Below are positions 38,758-53,700 of a DNA stretch of 64,000 bases, in pieces; positions within the stretch are counted from its first letter, which is position 1; every line of letters starts with the position of its first letter. Where the stretch lies: NCBI GenBank assembly GCA_013397695.1, contig VYZI01000133.1, positions 1,075,684 to 1,139,683 on the forward strand, in the 5' to 3' direction. The stretch comes from Centropus unirufus (Eukaryota > Chordata > Aves > Cuculiformes > Centropidae). The position numbers and the translations under genes are program-made. The notes beneath the pieces are model-generated. The model was not told the DNA's origin and did no database searches. It saw nothing but the letters and a program-made list of their open reading frames with translations.

Positions 38758-41700
38758 GTAATGCCTCTTCTCCTTGTTCTCCCCTGGGTCAGCCTGGTGT
38801 CGCGGCTTGGGTTCCTGCGCCTTGCAGGAGGACCGAGCACGGTCGTGTCGCTCAATTATTAAACAGTTGAGAGACAAAAGGCAGGGAGACAGAATTAAAG
38901 GCGCATCCTGTAACTTTTCCCTCCCTCTAGACAATGGCCACGTTAGAGCGGTGGCCCGGAGCCAGTTCTGCCTCTTACCCGGGGGATATTGTTCTGGAAG
39001 GAGCCGTGCTTTAAGTAGGTCTCAACGTGAGTTCAGATCAGGAGAAAGCCTCATCTTCCCCACTCTCACTTTTCAAAATGGAGTAGGGAATCCCCGGCTA
39101 ATTTTAAGGTGTTGGGACTTGCTGGCTTCCACGGTTTTTTCGTGTCTGTGAGTTGGGGTACCGAAGTGCACGGAGAAGTGGGGCCGAGGGGGATTGCTAT
39201 CAGCTTTGTCTTAAAACTAATGAAAAAAAAAATCCACATCGAATTAACCAACCTGAGCTCCCTCACCGCAGAGGTTGTTTGCAAACAGCATCCTCCCTCA
39301 TTGCACAACTGAGCAAGAATTAAACTTGCACACCTACGTTTCTTAGAAGAGCAGACAAAATAACTGTCCCACTCTCAGTAGTCTCCCCGTTTTTCTTTTC
39401 CTCCTCCCAGTTTGCTCCTACGATTCAAAGGTGAGCTGTGGGAAAAAGAATCCCACGTGTGCACGCCTGTGGAGGGGTGATGTTCTCTTTTTGGTCTGAG
39501 GGAATATTTTCCTTTGTTCCTAAATTGAAATTCTCATTGTCTATAGCGAGCCAGACTTCAGCCCACCAAACTGAGGCAGTACCTAGTAATAGTTTTTATA
39601 ACTATGTAGCAAATAGCAACCTTGCAATGCACCCTACAGTGTCGGTATTGTTCCCAAAATATGGAATTGTGCCATTTGGCTATCTGGGGGAAATTTCTAG
39701 TGTCGAATGAACTGCAAAACGGAAAAGTAGACATAATATAGCTTATTTGCATTCCAGGGATTAATGATAGTATTTCTGACTGTTTAATACTTTTTCATAC
39801 TTGATTCATAAGTTATGGATTAGGCTATAGCAGGGAAGTGAAAATAATTGCTTCTGTGTACTATTGGTAAAGATCAGAGTTCAGAGGGCAATTTAAATAT
39901 GCTTACTGATTGAGTTACAAAAACCTGATGTTAAGGCAATTTAGGACTTGGGTCATTATTTAGGGTAAGAAAGGGCCCGTGACTTGCAAAGGACTAATAT
40001 TGCATGCTGAACTGAATGCTTTGTTACTAAACTGAAACAGAACATGAGAATTTCCAGAATGAAAGCCCCTCTCGGTGCAGTAGTACAGTGCTGCACTCTA
40101 GGACATTGGCATCTTTTCATGCAATAAACAGATCCCACAAAGCTGCTGCTCTGCATGAAATTATAGGTGAACTTGCACAGCGAGTAACTGTAAAGCAGGG
40201 GTTATGCTCTTCTTTGTTTCCTGTTTGCTTTGAAGGATTAAGGTACTGTTTTGATAACAGTATGAACAGAGTAACTGCAGCTCACAACGAGTGGACTTTT
40301 TTTTTTTTTTAATTCCCTTTAATCTGTATGTGTTTGAGGTGGTCCTGACATTTGAATAGCATCAGTTTTGGGTTTTTTTTCCGTATGTGCCAGGCACTGC
40401 TTCTAGCTATCCTACAAAAATATGATCTTAGCCCGAATTGCTAGTTTGTGAATACTGAGTTGTCAGTCCTGAACTCAATTTAAAGCGTGTTTTAAAATGC
40501 CTGCAGTATCGTGACTACTATTTGTCAAGTCGCCTTTCGGCTGGAGACCTGCTATCTGGTATCTTATTGAAGATGCTCTTAGAGATTGCTTGGAGAAACA
40601 CTGGTTTGGATTACAGACACATACTGATGATTCTCAAGATTCATTTGGCTGCACCCACTGCCTGTACAGATGCTGTTATTTGCTTCAAGGCTCTGTGGCG
40701 TCCAAACAATGGTAACTTCTCACTTCCAATTCACAGCAAGAACTAAATCAAACTGCATCTTATTGGACATTTGCTGAATTGAGGCCAGGGATCTTAAAAG
40801 CTGCAATACAAAGAAGCCCTTTATAAAAAGTATTCTAGATTGTAGCAGTACGATAGCACTTCCCATCTCCCCTCTTTCAAACACTGTACTGGTAGATATC
40901 CAGACCTACTTATTTAATGCAGTCTGAGAACCACAAAATGTAACTCATTAATAGCAGGATAATCTGATTAGAAGAGAGTTCTGGAAGGTCCTTTTTTTCA
41001 CACTAGGGTTTGAGCTACACGAATGTTCCTGCTGAAATTTTATTCACAGCCTTTCTAAAAGAGTCGTTCACTGACAATGTAGTAGTTATGAGTTTTGAGA
41101 TCCAAATGTCAATGAATTCTCCTCTGGAATAAATTACACACTAGGGATTTTAACAATAGCCCCTCCCAACCTCAGTTCTGCTTCCCTGGTGCACCATGTC
41201 ACCAGAATTGCCTCACTGCTAATCTACAGCCCCTCATATCCCTATCACTCCACCCCGTAAAATGTGTTGGATCTGTTTGGCTGCCTGCCCTTAAGGTTGT
41301 TTTTGCCTGTGCTGGAGTTTAGCAGCACGGGCGGCAGGGGGAAGATGGTGTGTGAGGAGGGGGTGTCCCATTTTCATGAGGTTTGGGTTCTTTTCTGCTG
41401 AAGCAGTTTGTTAGGATTGCATTCTAAACCATTAAATGACTCAGGTTTTGAAGCCTCAGGTAAATTTTTATTGAACTATATTTCTCTCACTCAATTTTGG
41501 AAGGTTTTTAAAGCTTTCAAGGAAGCAGGGAAATTTGCTTCTTGGAGATGAGAGAGATACCTGCTATTGGATACACATAGTAGAATACACAAAAAAAGAA
41601 AAACAATTGCAGTTTAAACCAGTTGGTTTTTCATTTCTACGTTCAGTTAGAATAGCACGTAACTAACTTAAATTCTTCTTATCAAACTAACAGAATGCCC

Positions 41701-44700
41701 AAGACTAAGTTACATATTAATAGATCTTTTATGTTCATGGAAATGCAAATCTTTTGCTTTGTAGTACCTCTGGAGCAGGTATAATGAAAAGTAAGAATCG
41801 CTTCTGTCAATACTTTGCTCATATTCTCTTTTAGCACGCTGACTTATGTTATTCTCAATGAAGTCTTTCTTCTTTCAATGTGGGCATTTCTCAATTGACT
41901 CAAATACTGATTCATTCGTCATCACTAGATTATAGTAACTTTTTATATTTGGGATTCCCAGCAGCCTTATTAGTTCGTACAGCTCATTCATAAGATCAGT
42001 GATAACATACTTACTAGTAAAGGGACACTTTGCTTTTAATGGAGCACTTGATTGAAATGCAGAGAGTTCAGGGTGGTTTTGTCTTTGCCTTTTGAAGGAT
42101 GTTTGTCTGCACTCCAGCGGGCAGGCTATATCCCCGGCTGTCCTTCTGATCTTATAAACAGCCATTGTAAAACTGAGACTTTGAAAGTGAAAGTGACTTT
42201 GCTGTTTGTCAGAGATGAAAGAAAGGCATGAAGTAAATGTGAATAGCGCTAGATGATATTTTAAACCTGAAAATAGTTAAAGCTCCAGTGGCTTAGTAAA
42301 AGCAAGAGAGGGAGGGATGTTTAACAGGGTGTAATTAACATGGCAACTTCTCTCAATAAAAAGCTATTGGCCATATTTTCTCTGAGTTTATTTGCATGGA
42401 AAATAGAAGATGGAAATGTTTCCAAGTACTGCTCCTGTGTTTTGCTGGTCTTCAGAGCTCAATTCAAATTACATTCTAAATTTGATCAGATATCAGCTCA
42501 TGAAACTTCTTGCTACAAGTTTTGAAGACTAGCCTTTCCTGTCAAGGTTATGCCTGTCTTCTAGGGATGATTATGCAGTCTGGTTTGACTTGTCCTCAGT
42601 GCTGTGAGGTTGTGACATCCTGTTTACATCAGTACAGCTCCAGCAGCAGCATAAACCGTATTTAGAGATGGTTCTGTTAACAGAGCTAAATGTACCATAA
42701 TTTCGCTGTCCTTTGTGTTACTAACCCTGGCTTTACTGTCATTATTTCTGCAGGTATTTGATATTGGCTGTTACCAGGAGTTATTAGCACCATGTTTTTG
42801 TCTGCCTGCGCATAAAAATATCAACCAAATTACTGAAATAATTCTTGGGGAGACAAAAGCATACGTGTTCTTTGAAAGAAGCTATGGGGACATGCATTCG
42901 TTTGTTCGTACCTGCAAGAAGCTTAAAGAGGAGGAGGCAGCCAAACTCTTCTATCAAATAGCTTCCGCTGTTGCACACTGCCATGATGGTGGACTGGTAC
43001 TGCGAGATCTGAAGCTGCGAAAGTTTATTTTCAAGGATGAGGAAAGGTAAGAGCCTCCCTTACTTTACAGGGGAGGATGGCTGAGGTCAGATTTAGAGTT
43101 GTAGGATGCTGTGCCCTTCATTGTCATCATGCCTTTTGTTTGTAATACAGAATGTGTTACACTTTATTTTCCTCTGCAACCTGATCACGGGATGGATGTG
43201 CCATTTTACCTTCTGGCTTAGGCTTTGGAGTAAAGTAAGTATAGAGTGCCATTTGCATCTGTGTCTGGCCACTGCATATCCACCTAGAGGAGCCCTCTCT
43301 TCCCTAAGAAAGGGGCATCTCCCAGAGGAAGGTGCTGCATAGATGTGTGTGGCAGCTCCACTGTCATAAATGCTACAGTTATTAAAAAAGGGAAGGAGCA
43401 AAAGATCCAGTATGGTAAAGAAGTCTGGGGACTGAAATGGCTCCTTCCAGTGAGGAGGGCATGAAGAGGAAGAACAGCCAAGTGGTTCATTGGTTGGAGG
43501 AAAGGGCCAGCCACCAGTGCTTTGAAGGATAGCTTTGAGGACAGCTACTTGCTGCCCGTGCTGGGAAGGATCTGTATACTGCTTCTGGAAGTAATTTGTG
43601 GTCATTAATCATACTAAAACTGCCTTACTGTGTGGGTGCTTGGCACATATTAGAGCTGTTGTGGTACTTAGGGAAATACCTTTCTATTTTCCTTTTTTTT
43701 TTTTATTTCTCTCCTCCTCTCTGTGCACTCTCCTCTCAGTAATTGAATGGGAGATGGTTTGGGGGAGGAGTGTGGGAAGATAGAAAAATAATGCTTTGTG
43801 CTCTAGTTGTATTGTTGAAGTGCTATTTCTGATGCTGAAACTTAGCTATGCTGTTATACCTGTGGAAACGGTCTGTCTATTTCTTTGTGGTTAGCAGTTT
43901 ACATTATATTACATTCACTTGCAACTTCCACATGTAGCATCAGAGTAGTGAACAATGCCAGGGTAATGTCAGGTTTTCACAGAGGGATTATATTGCAAGA
44001 TGACTGTTAGGAAAAAAAATGAAACTAAATGAGAGCAGAGCCTTCGTTTGTGTATTTCATATCTTGCTAGAGGTTAGGGAGGTGTTTTTTCCTTCTAGTT
44101 AAATCCTATGGATCATCTGAAAGCTTGTTCAAGGTGTTAGAGTGAAAGGAATGTTGTGGAGAGCTTCATTGATAAAATAACCAATGCATATCAATTCCAT
44201 TTGGGGCTGCTTTGGGAATTTATAAGCAACAGCAGAGGCACATAAGTTTTCCACAGGCTCAGTCAGTCCATAATCTATGAATTACAAAAAGCTAACACAC
44301 AATTCAGTCATGAAAGAGAAGAATAACAACCATCTACCCTATTTGAATATTCTCTGCATAAAATTTATTACAAGCAGATTTTTGCAAAATGCACTTTCTT
44401 TTAATCTCTTTATGAACTGAAAAATGTCTTATTTTCACTTCTTCATTCAGTTCAGGCAATTCTCTGCAGAGCAAATAGCTATTCTTATTTTTCTACAACA
44501 GCCCCAATATATATGATTATCCTTTCCTCCTCTTCAAAAAGCCTAAATTAAACTGGCTTAATATCCATCCAGAGAGAAGTACAAAGCAGATAGTAAACTG
44601 CACTTTCACAACTTTTACTCTGAATTTTACTCTGTGAATTTAATAATTAGATACCATTATAGTGCCTTTGATGCAGGTAAGAAGGAAACTTACATAAAAC

Positions 44701-47700
44701 AGTTGTGGGGAGGGATTGTTTTCTGCTGTAGCTAATATAATAATGTCCTAACATTTAAATGGATTTTTTTTTCTGGGGATATATATATAAACTTGTGTGG
44801 TTTTGTATGAAGGACAGGACTTGGAACAGCCCTAGGGCTCACCCTGGCTCTCTGTTCTAAGCAACGGCAACGTGGATTCAGGGTGTAGTGCAGTGGGAGC
44901 AGACATGGGCCTGTGCTGAATACTTTTGAACTCCTACCCTGCTGCTTACTAGGAACTGAATTCAACACGAGGCACAGGGCCAAATCCTTCAGCCACCCAA
45001 GAAGAGCGGTTCATACTATAATAGCAGTGTTGGCTTTTATGGATGTTTTTAACGTAACTGTAGTCTGCAAAATCATAGTTACTCACTTTTGAATGGTGTC
45101 TTCTAATTACACAATAATTCACTTTAAAGGTCAAATAAGACTTGCTGGTTATTTTTAAGATAATCATAATGTGGTTTTCTTCTCGATGTAATGTTGATTT
45201 GTAAGCAGAGAAGTATTGTAATCCTTTCTCTGCTAAATAAACAGAGATAAAATAGTGTGAGATAGAAATAGAACCGAATAGTGACTGTCTTTTTTCACAT
45301 ACTGCAATCATCAGGCTGTAATCAGTCATCACTTTCAGTCTGCTGCTATATTTAGGGCAAAAAATCTTCCTGGTCCTTCCGACTTCACAGCAGTGTTTGC
45401 GTGTTGCTTGCACACTTCCAAGTTTGCATTTCTCTGAGGCTTCTGGTATGGATGTTCACCTGCAGATCAACCTACCTTTCAGAAGGTGCCATCTGCAGCA
45501 GTTCCTGGGAGAGGGGCGCTGCATGATCTATTGCTCTTTGATACTGATAATAAACCAAGGAGGAAGAAAAGAGGTGAAAATGATGTTTTGAGCAATGTAT
45601 GTGAACTCTGTGTCTTGCCTGTTCTTTAGTGGAGCTCTGTCTTAGTAGTTCTTTTCTTAACTACTTCTTTAAATCTGTTTAGTCTATTTTTTCCCTGCAG
45701 TTCTCCTTTAGTACCTACTGCTTTGAAACTTTCTCTTCTTGCAGACTATCACAGCTTTTATTTTGGTAGGAGAAAAGATGGGAAATTCAGCATGTAGCCA
45801 ACACATGAATGGAAAACTCATGGCTTTTATGGCTTTTTTTTTTTTAGTAAGATACTTGTCTGCTCTTAGCTTTGAGCTGCTAGACTGGTGTAGCCAGAGA
45901 GATTGTGATGGATATATGGAAGCAGTTCCATTCGTTTAAAAAAGAAAACAAATACAAGCATTTCTTAGTACATACTCTTTCCATTGATCCTTATGATATC
46001 TTGGTAGTTCAATATGAAATCAGAGTCCCTGGAATTTTGCAGATGGGTGCATACAGCATTGAAACTCTTTCCACCTCCTTCCCATTATCTGAATTGCAGC
46101 TGAAATTCGCAAAGATTCAGGCTTCTGATACGGTAGCATCATGAATGCTCCTTGCTCCTACTCATGTCTCTACTAAGCATGCATATTGTTTGGATGTTGC
46201 AAATCGCAGTGCCCTGGGATGGCTGCAGTGACCTGGGAGGTAAGAAGGTGGAAGAAATACCATTGGAGGCTGGAAGCGTTGAGCATTTTGTAGGCATCCT
46301 AATGTTGTGTTATTAGTGACATTGTGTTGACATGCTAAATCAAAAGTAGACTGTGGGGGTGTGTTACATCTTATTACTGTGTGTGTGTAAATGTATCAGC
46401 ACTTAAAATGAAATTCAAAAATTCTACAGTGTGGAAACAAAATCAGTTTGTGTTTCAAGGTTCTTTATATCATCTGTTAATCCTGATCTGCAGAAATTTT
46501 GTAGATATGGTAGATTGTATTCCATGAGAAAGTTGCGTGCTGCCACCAAGCGCTTTAGGTCTTTTATAGTGTCTTTTTTTTGTTTCATATATAAGAAGCT
46601 TGGCAGGTTTGTATTTTATGGGGGAGGGATGTTTCTGTGGTTCTGTTCGTAAACTATTGGCCAGTCTTGTAGTACTGAAATTTCAGAGCTAAGCTCCTTA
46701 AACGTACTGCTGATTTTGAGAAAGCAAAACTTCTACAGCATTACGGCACGGTTGGAAATAAGACTGGATTAGCCAGCAGTAGCACATCCATTAAATGAGG
46801 GCAGTGACTTTCAGAGCTCTGAAAACAGGGAAAACATGACTTGCCATGCTGGATCTCACTGGACTTTCTAAACTACATATAATATTCTTCAATACTTTAA
46901 AAACTGGGGGCTTAAACTTCTAAATAAAATTTTAATCCAGAACACTGGAGATGATCTAAGAGAAAACGTGGTTTTCTATGTTTTTTTGCTTCCAGAATTA
47001 CCATGTTGGTAATTCTTTTTTCTTGTCTTGGGTGTCAAGCCAGGTCAAGGTTGATGTTGTGGGGCTCTTGGTTTTGTTTATTTTTGCTGTATTCAAGCAA
47101 TGGTATTTAAAGCTTTCCTTGTACAGCCTTTTCTCATAGTAGGCCCTAGGTAGAGCAGTTGTGCTCTTTTCCTAGCTGAAGTCCCATAATGATGTTGCAG
47201 AATGGGCAGGGCATTTTAGGTTTTGCTAAAAATAGCACTACACACAGTATGTAACTAATAAAGCAGTTCATCAGTGTGATTTATAGCAGATGCTTTGAGA
47301 AAGAGACACCTCAAAGATCTGTGAATTAAATCAAGCATTTCTGTGTTAGTTACTCCAGTCGTTTCCATTTCTGCTGTCAGGGAATTATTAATTTCTTTAG
47401 TGCATTTTTAAGCCTTTAATTATATTAAAATATTAGCTGTCGTAATGTTTGAAGCTTAAAGACCTTGTAAATTAATCATACTTGTTGATAGGAAAATTAA
47501 AATAATTTTGGTATTTAGATATTGTAATTTTCCTATACCCTTTAGGTAAATATGAGACAGGTGGGACTCAGTAAAAATAAACAGGATTTGACACTTCTTG
47601 CTCTGCACCAGGGCAAGGCAACCAGTACAATACACTAATTTAGAAAGCTCCTGGAATGTTATTTTTCTTTTTTTCCCTTCCATATTTTCTCATCTTAGAG

Positions 47701-50700
47701 TGGATGATGCTTTAAGGTGACCTAGTTATCTTGTTTGGAATCTTAGTGATACAAACCTGATCCCACGAAAAACACAGAATGCATATACTGACTCTTTGTC
47801 CAAGTAGACCTTTCATTTTCTTCTGTCAGTAGTAAGTTTCTTTCCCAACATTTGTCAATTTGTAATGTGGTCAGCTGCTTTTTCCCTGTGGTATTAGAAC
47901 TTCCTGTTTCACTTATGATTCCATAGAGAACAGGTGAATTAATGCTTTCCCAAAGCGCCAGAAAGAGAGTCCTAAAGTGAAGGAAAATAAAATAGGAGTG
48001 GTCTTTAAATACAAGGAGATTTAGTAATAAAGCCAGTTTTCATCTGTTTGGTCATTTAAGCACGTCACATTAGCCTGAATGAGGACATAGGACCCAAAGA
48101 GCATGATTTCTTCAATAGTGGAGAATCATAGGTCAGATTTCAACCCAGAAATGATTATTCCTAGAATATGGGGAGGAGGGAGGAAGGTGAATTTCTTCAT
48201 AGGCAGTAAATCTCTGCTGTCAAACTTAGGATAGAGGTTGAAGCAGTTGCACAACTATTTTCCACAGAAGAATTTGTGCTTGCTTTTGCCTTCATGTGGT
48301 TTGTTTATTAAGCCTTTGTTTTGTCCCAGTGTTCCTGGGAGCAACACAGTTTGTATTTCTTGGGTATGGAGTACCCTTCCCAGCTGGGTGCAAGAGGCTA
48401 TCTGCAGATGTTAAACATCACACCACCGATGTAAAGGGTTTAATCTCTACCTGTGCCCTTGGGAGGAGATTTGAGTGCTGTGCTGAAGACCATAAATGAA
48501 TCTAAAAGCCAGGGAGAAGTTGGCTGTTGTCTGTACCCAGGATGAGAACTCCAGTGAACCTTGAGTCAGCTCAAGACCATGAGTAGCAAGAGCCTTTGCT
48601 GTAGTATTCAACTCTGGAGTTTGCAGAAGGTTTTACATTTGAACTGCGCTATCTTTTGGTATTTGTCTCATAGCTGGGCTTTATGTTTTCTTCTTTACTC
48701 CTTCAGTCTCTTCCCCTTGGTAGGCTCCTATACTAGCCGTGCTGAAAGGTAGTATGGGGTCAAGGAGGAGGGGAACACTACTTAGCGTTCCGCCTTTAGG
48801 TGAAGCTGTCCCGCTGCAGGTTGCCCGTATGTCCTGCTTGGTCTCCCCAGCCACGTTGTCTGACTTTGAGAGAGGTGCCTCTGGCTGCACACTGTTACAT
48901 GTTGGCTGCAAAGCCCCAGGCATGGTTGGGTCCCTGGAAGCAGACGTCTCTTAAAGGTATCCTGTATTAAGTCATGATGAAGTTCTGCCTGTTCTTCTAA
49001 TTGTCCTTATTATCACACTGTGAGATTACTTCAGGTTTGTGAGGGAGATGAAAGATGGAGATTGTAAACAGCAGCCAACCTGTAGTGCATTTAATCTTTA
49101 GCACCTGCTTTTTGGTAGATGTACATTGCTTCGAGACAGGTTTGCATACATCTAAGCAAAATGTTTCCTGTAAAGCAGTGAAATAATGGCCCATCTTTAT
49201 CTTAGAGGTGCTGAGCACACACTGCAGGCTCAGAAAGCGTAGAGCGCTTTTTCAGAACGTGCAGTTTTGTTAAGAAAATAAAATTTTGATCTCTTTTCCC
49301 TGTGGCGCTTCACTATGCATCGTTTGAAAAGACCTCAAAAAATGACAAATGCAACATATAGTTGACTGCAAAGCCTTTTAAAACTTGACCTTCAGTGTGA
49401 TCTGAAACAGTCAGAAGTGAGGTGGAGTACTTGTCCTAAGCCAGGTGCTTATCAAATAATAGGATCCTTGCAGTATTGTAGTTGAAGCCCTTCATCGTTT
49501 GCATTGGATTTCAGTGTGCACACCCCAAAACACACATTGCTATCTACTTTTTGAGGAATGTGTTGTCCCCTTAGACAATAAGGACATGGAAGAAAATAAG
49601 TATGTGGTATTCAGGACACACTGTTCCCAGCAATATTTGAGTGTTGTAAAGCTGAGGTCTTTGGGGGCCCCATCCTTCCTGGAAATGTGCAAGGGGGTGG
49701 TCTCAGGGCATTATTTTTTAAAGTGGAGTTCTGTATTTAAAAAAAAAAAGCCAGCTTAAAACAAATTAAAAAGCCTGAATTTGCTGGGTCTTGCATGTCA
49801 GGAAGGGAGTGTGGGACAGGGCTGAGTGCACTGGTAGAGGAAGGGTGGGGGATATGTAATTTTTAGAAGCTTCCTCATTCTGCGGAAGTGCCAATGAGGG
49901 AATCTTCCCTTAGGAACAAGATTCATCCTGTAAACCTGTGCTGCCTTCAGGTCCCAGTTGCCTTTCAAAACATATCCTTGAGCCTCTTTCATTATGCAAG
50001 AGACAGTTTTTGTCTGACAGCCTTTGTACAGGGTTGTGTTTTTTTCCCTTTTCCCCCTGAAATTGTGTAGGATGTTGTGTGGTGAACTCCCAGGCTGCGT
50101 GATGTTAGGCACTGGGAGGGATCTTACAGTGAAAGGAGCAGGATTTAAATTGATGGTGTAACATTTCCCCTCTGATCTCATGTGCCTTGCTGCCTCTGGA
50201 GGAGATCTGGTAGTTCTGAGTTCAGAACAGGTCTGTGCACCGAGCTGCAAATCATCTGCATGGGGTTTCATTAGCTGCCTTCTCCATCTCACTATCTATG
50301 TGATGGCAGCCTACTTCTGCATTATTTAGAAGAGGTTCCCCTAGTTAAAAAAATCAATTAGCAGAAGATAGCTGTTTCCAGTGTCAAGCTTCCTTTTTAT
50401 TTTTTTTCTCTCCTCGTGACTAATGCCATTATTGTATTCATACTTATCTCATCTTTATGATGGGGTGCTAGGCACTGACGTTAAATGACCTGCAAATTAT
50501 TGGCCACATATAAGCAATCCCTGATCTACTGGGCAGTTGATGGCTTGAGTGCCTCTGTACTGAGGGAAAGGCTTTCCTTGCCTCATTCGAGTAATGTTGA
50601 AATATGAGATAGCATTGTGTGGGTGCCTTCATTTTTTATGTGTAGGGGGGAATATTATAAGGCGACTCTTCCCTTTAGAAGTTGCCATTTTATATTTACG

Positions 50701-53700
50701 TGTGGTCATATTAATAAAATGGCAATTTAGATGTCAATGACAGTTGTTTTCTGATCTCTGGAGGCATGAAGCTGCTATACAGAATCTATAAATCTGGATT
50801 ACCTAATTTTGACCCATTCCTGAAGAGCAGGTGGCTGGTGTATCTGGAGGGTCCATAGCAGCATGACTTCTTCTGTCTTGTCCCAAAGGAACTGATCCAG
50901 CTGTCATGCAGAGGATGATACGCTACTGAAATTGTGGGTCTGGTCTGCAGTGTGTTTCCAAAAGTGTAACAGTGGCTCAGCTGTGGTTCAGGTGTTACTT
51001 CCCATACAGATGGTTTTGGGGACAGAGTAGAAGCAACTGCTGTCATTGATTCAGGCGTGGGCTCTTTTACTACTGACTGTTTATTCACTGTAGTGCTGTA
51101 GTGGAGATATTTTCCTCTGAAACACTCAGACTTTCAGACACTATTTCTGCTTTAAACGTTTCAGGTTTTTTGGTTTTTTTTTTTTTTTTTTTCTCCTGCC
51201 TTATGAGCTTAGAGCCCTCTGAATAATTTCACTGATTTTGGTATGGAAATTGTGTTTGCTTTTGGAAAGCAAGTGTGAATGCCGAGTTCTTACAGCCCAA
51301 GCTTTGGTGTCAAAAGGCAGGATAGCAGTTTGCCAGTAGCCCCTAAGCTCTGCAGGGAGGAATAATGTGAACCACTCTGAAATAAGTGTAGGATGTGCAA
51401 CAAAGCCGTCTGCCTGAGACGGGTGCTAGCTTAGGAGGTTGCATTCAAGAATCTTCTGGAAGACGTTAATTGATTAGGTTTTGTTACATTACTGAGGAGC
51501 AAAGTCTGAATGCAGTCAAGTAATGAATGGCATATTGATAAGAAATTCAGAGTGGTATTGTTTTTCATGGGTTTCCCTGACGGTTTCTATGGGGACAAAG
51601 ACGCATTTCCCGTCTGAGTGCTGCTGCTGCCCTCTGATTGCACTTCTGTGGTTTCATTCACCAGTAATGGGAAAGCATTCATAGGCAGAATAGCTTCCCC
51701 TTTTTAAATAGCCATGATTCAGGGTTGTATTTTTTTTAATGCATTAGACTAATGCAGTGTTTTATCAATGATCTGATAGATGCATAATGCTCTTTTTCCA
51801 AGTGCTTATTCAGAGTCTGCATTAAAACTTGAAATTATGTACTGTAATTACGTAAGCCTTGACAAAAGTCTTTGTTACCCTACAGTATGTCTACAAAGTG
51901 ATTCTCATCCAGCTTTGGCAGTAGCTTACATTTGAACTTTAGGGATTAATTTTGTTGTAGCTGTTTGGTCAAACTTGAATGCTGATGCTTTTGGAAAACT
52001 TTTTTTCTCTCGTGGGGGTCTTTCAGTTGATCGATGTGAGCTAATTATTTAGAGAATGAAAGGTTTGTTTTTTTTTTTTTTAGAAATGTGACTTTAAAAA
52101 AAAAAAAGGGAGAATTAATTTTTGTTTGTTTTTCCCTGCTTTTCTGCTCAGTGATGGGAGGCATTTCAAAGCTGATTGTGATTTCACATCATAGTGTTTG
52201 GTTTTGAGTCTGTTCCTTGCCTGCCAAGTGTCAAATTGAGGGTTGTCCAGTTGCCCTCCCCACTGTTTGCCACTGAGGTCTATATTCTCAGACACTACTT
52301 GTAATTCTGAGGGTCTGTTTGTTGTTGTTGGCTTTTATTGTTTTTCCTGGACATTTGATTTCAGTGTTTCCTCTGAGAGAAAGTGTGTGGAGAGATTGCT
52401 TCTTATCCAGAGTGTGTCTGTATTTCTGTTATTTTGCCTCCCCTCTTTCCTCTTCCCCTCCATCCTCATCTCCCTGACTACCCCCTGGCTGCATTCCCAT
52501 TCCTCCCCCCACCAAAAAAAAAAAAAAAAAAAAGAAAATCCCAGCCCTCTCTGGTTTGCAGAAAACAGGGCTTTTTTTTTCTGGCAATATTTGAAATGTG
52601 GGGGAGGGGAAGGCCAGCCAGAGCTGGAAGCTGTTTCTCCTAGAGATGGGATGCTGTGTGCTGGGAAATAGCAGCTCTGAGCTAGGTTGTTCTTTTTTTG
52701 ATCACTTGAAAAAAAACAACAAAACATTAAATCACTGTAAAAAGAGGAGTGAGAATTGCCATTTACACCTTCGTATTACCCAGTTGTACTATGATGACAG
52801 GCTGTTCAGTATGTGAGGCTGAGGCATGTGAAGTCATCCATCACTGGTGAAAACAGGCGAGAATGGGTCTCCACAGCCCCAGTGCTGGCTCACAGTGAGG
52901 GGTGCTGGCAGAGCCGAGCCAGGGCACTTGGCAGCACAAGCTTGTGAGTGCTTTTGGGCACTGGCTGTGCCAAGCAGGTGAGCTGCCAAGCGGATGGGCC
53001 CTTGCCCTACTCTTGCACTCTCCTTCCTGTAAGGATGGAAAGCCTGCGTTATCACCTTCTCTAAAGACACCCCAACCTTATAAGTGAGACTGGGAACATC
53101 CAAGGTGTTTCTGGTGGTAACTGGAAGCGGAAGAACATCATACTGAGGCTGTGTACCTGCTCAAGAAATGCAGCTCCTGCAGTTAGAGAGGGAAGCACAT
53201 ACCTGCATGGAAAGGTGTCTTCAGTGCTCTACCTGCTCATTGCACAGAGGCCATTTCTCCGCTTGTGCCTTATATACAAGAACATTACTGGTTGAGGGCT
53301 TGGGGGCTGATGAGAAGGGAGGAGGACTGAAGGTTATTTTTGTTTAATATGGGACCTTTTGTTTCCTCGGAGCTTGTCAGCTCAGCAGGATGAAAAACCT
53401 GGTTTGAGTGTTTACTTCATTTGGCCACAGCTTATGGAAGAGCAGGCAGATAAGGGCCAGCTGTTGTTCCATTTGCTTGCTTAAACAAAGCCTGCTGCAG
53501 CCTGTGTGGAGGGTTGCAGGCTGCAGCACCTTGCAAGAAAAGGAAGATGAGGATAAGGCTTTTGTAAGCTGCTTCTCTTTTATTATTAAAAAATGTCTAC
53601 TGCTGGAGAGAAAGAAATTTTTTTTACTCACTTTGCAGTCTGCTTTTCATGGTTCTGTACAGCCTCCATTGTGGAAAACAAGAGATTAGGGAATTACAAT

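Larger units (their letters stand above)
36800..39190. promoter_or_regulatory. TRIB2: CpG island covering the presumed TRIB2 promoter, 5' UTR and coding exon 1
   Basis: CpG dinucleotides become frequent from about 36815 (for example GCCGGGCGGGGAC, GTAAGCGCGCGGATG) and stay dense through exon 1 to about 39190, in sharp contrast to the AT-rich flanks. CpG-island promoters are typical of broadly expressed regulators such as TRIB2. The transcription start cannot be placed because the centre of the island is an assembly gap. An AT-rich pocket sits inside the island at about 37116-37163 and contains TGTTTATT, a forkhead-type core, and TTATTATTAAT. No convincing TATA box at a start site can be named. 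Island edges are estimates by eye. Confidence 0.7.

Noticed and set aside
37159..38855. Very long reading frames (374-538 codons) on both strands around the CpG island
   Set aside because: They are held open only by the N run at 37286-38239. The true coding sequence here is TRIB2 exon 1 on the plus strand.
38758..38862. Read-through of exon 1 into intron 1 as an alternative C-terminus
   Set aside because: A good donor lies at 38757/38758 and the read-through would lose the whole pseudokinase core. No support for such an isoform.
41875..42165. 96-codon minus-strand open frame in TRIB2 intron 1
   Set aside because: No family resemblance, antisense to a known gene, and of a length expected by chance.
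43093..43605. 170-codon minus-strand open frame beginning in intron 2
   Set aside because: No domain recognised and overlapping shorter frames in other phases suggest chance openness.
49798..50292. 164-codon minus-strand open frame in intron 2
   Set aside because: No recognisable homology or motif. No promoter or poly(A) evidence on that strand.
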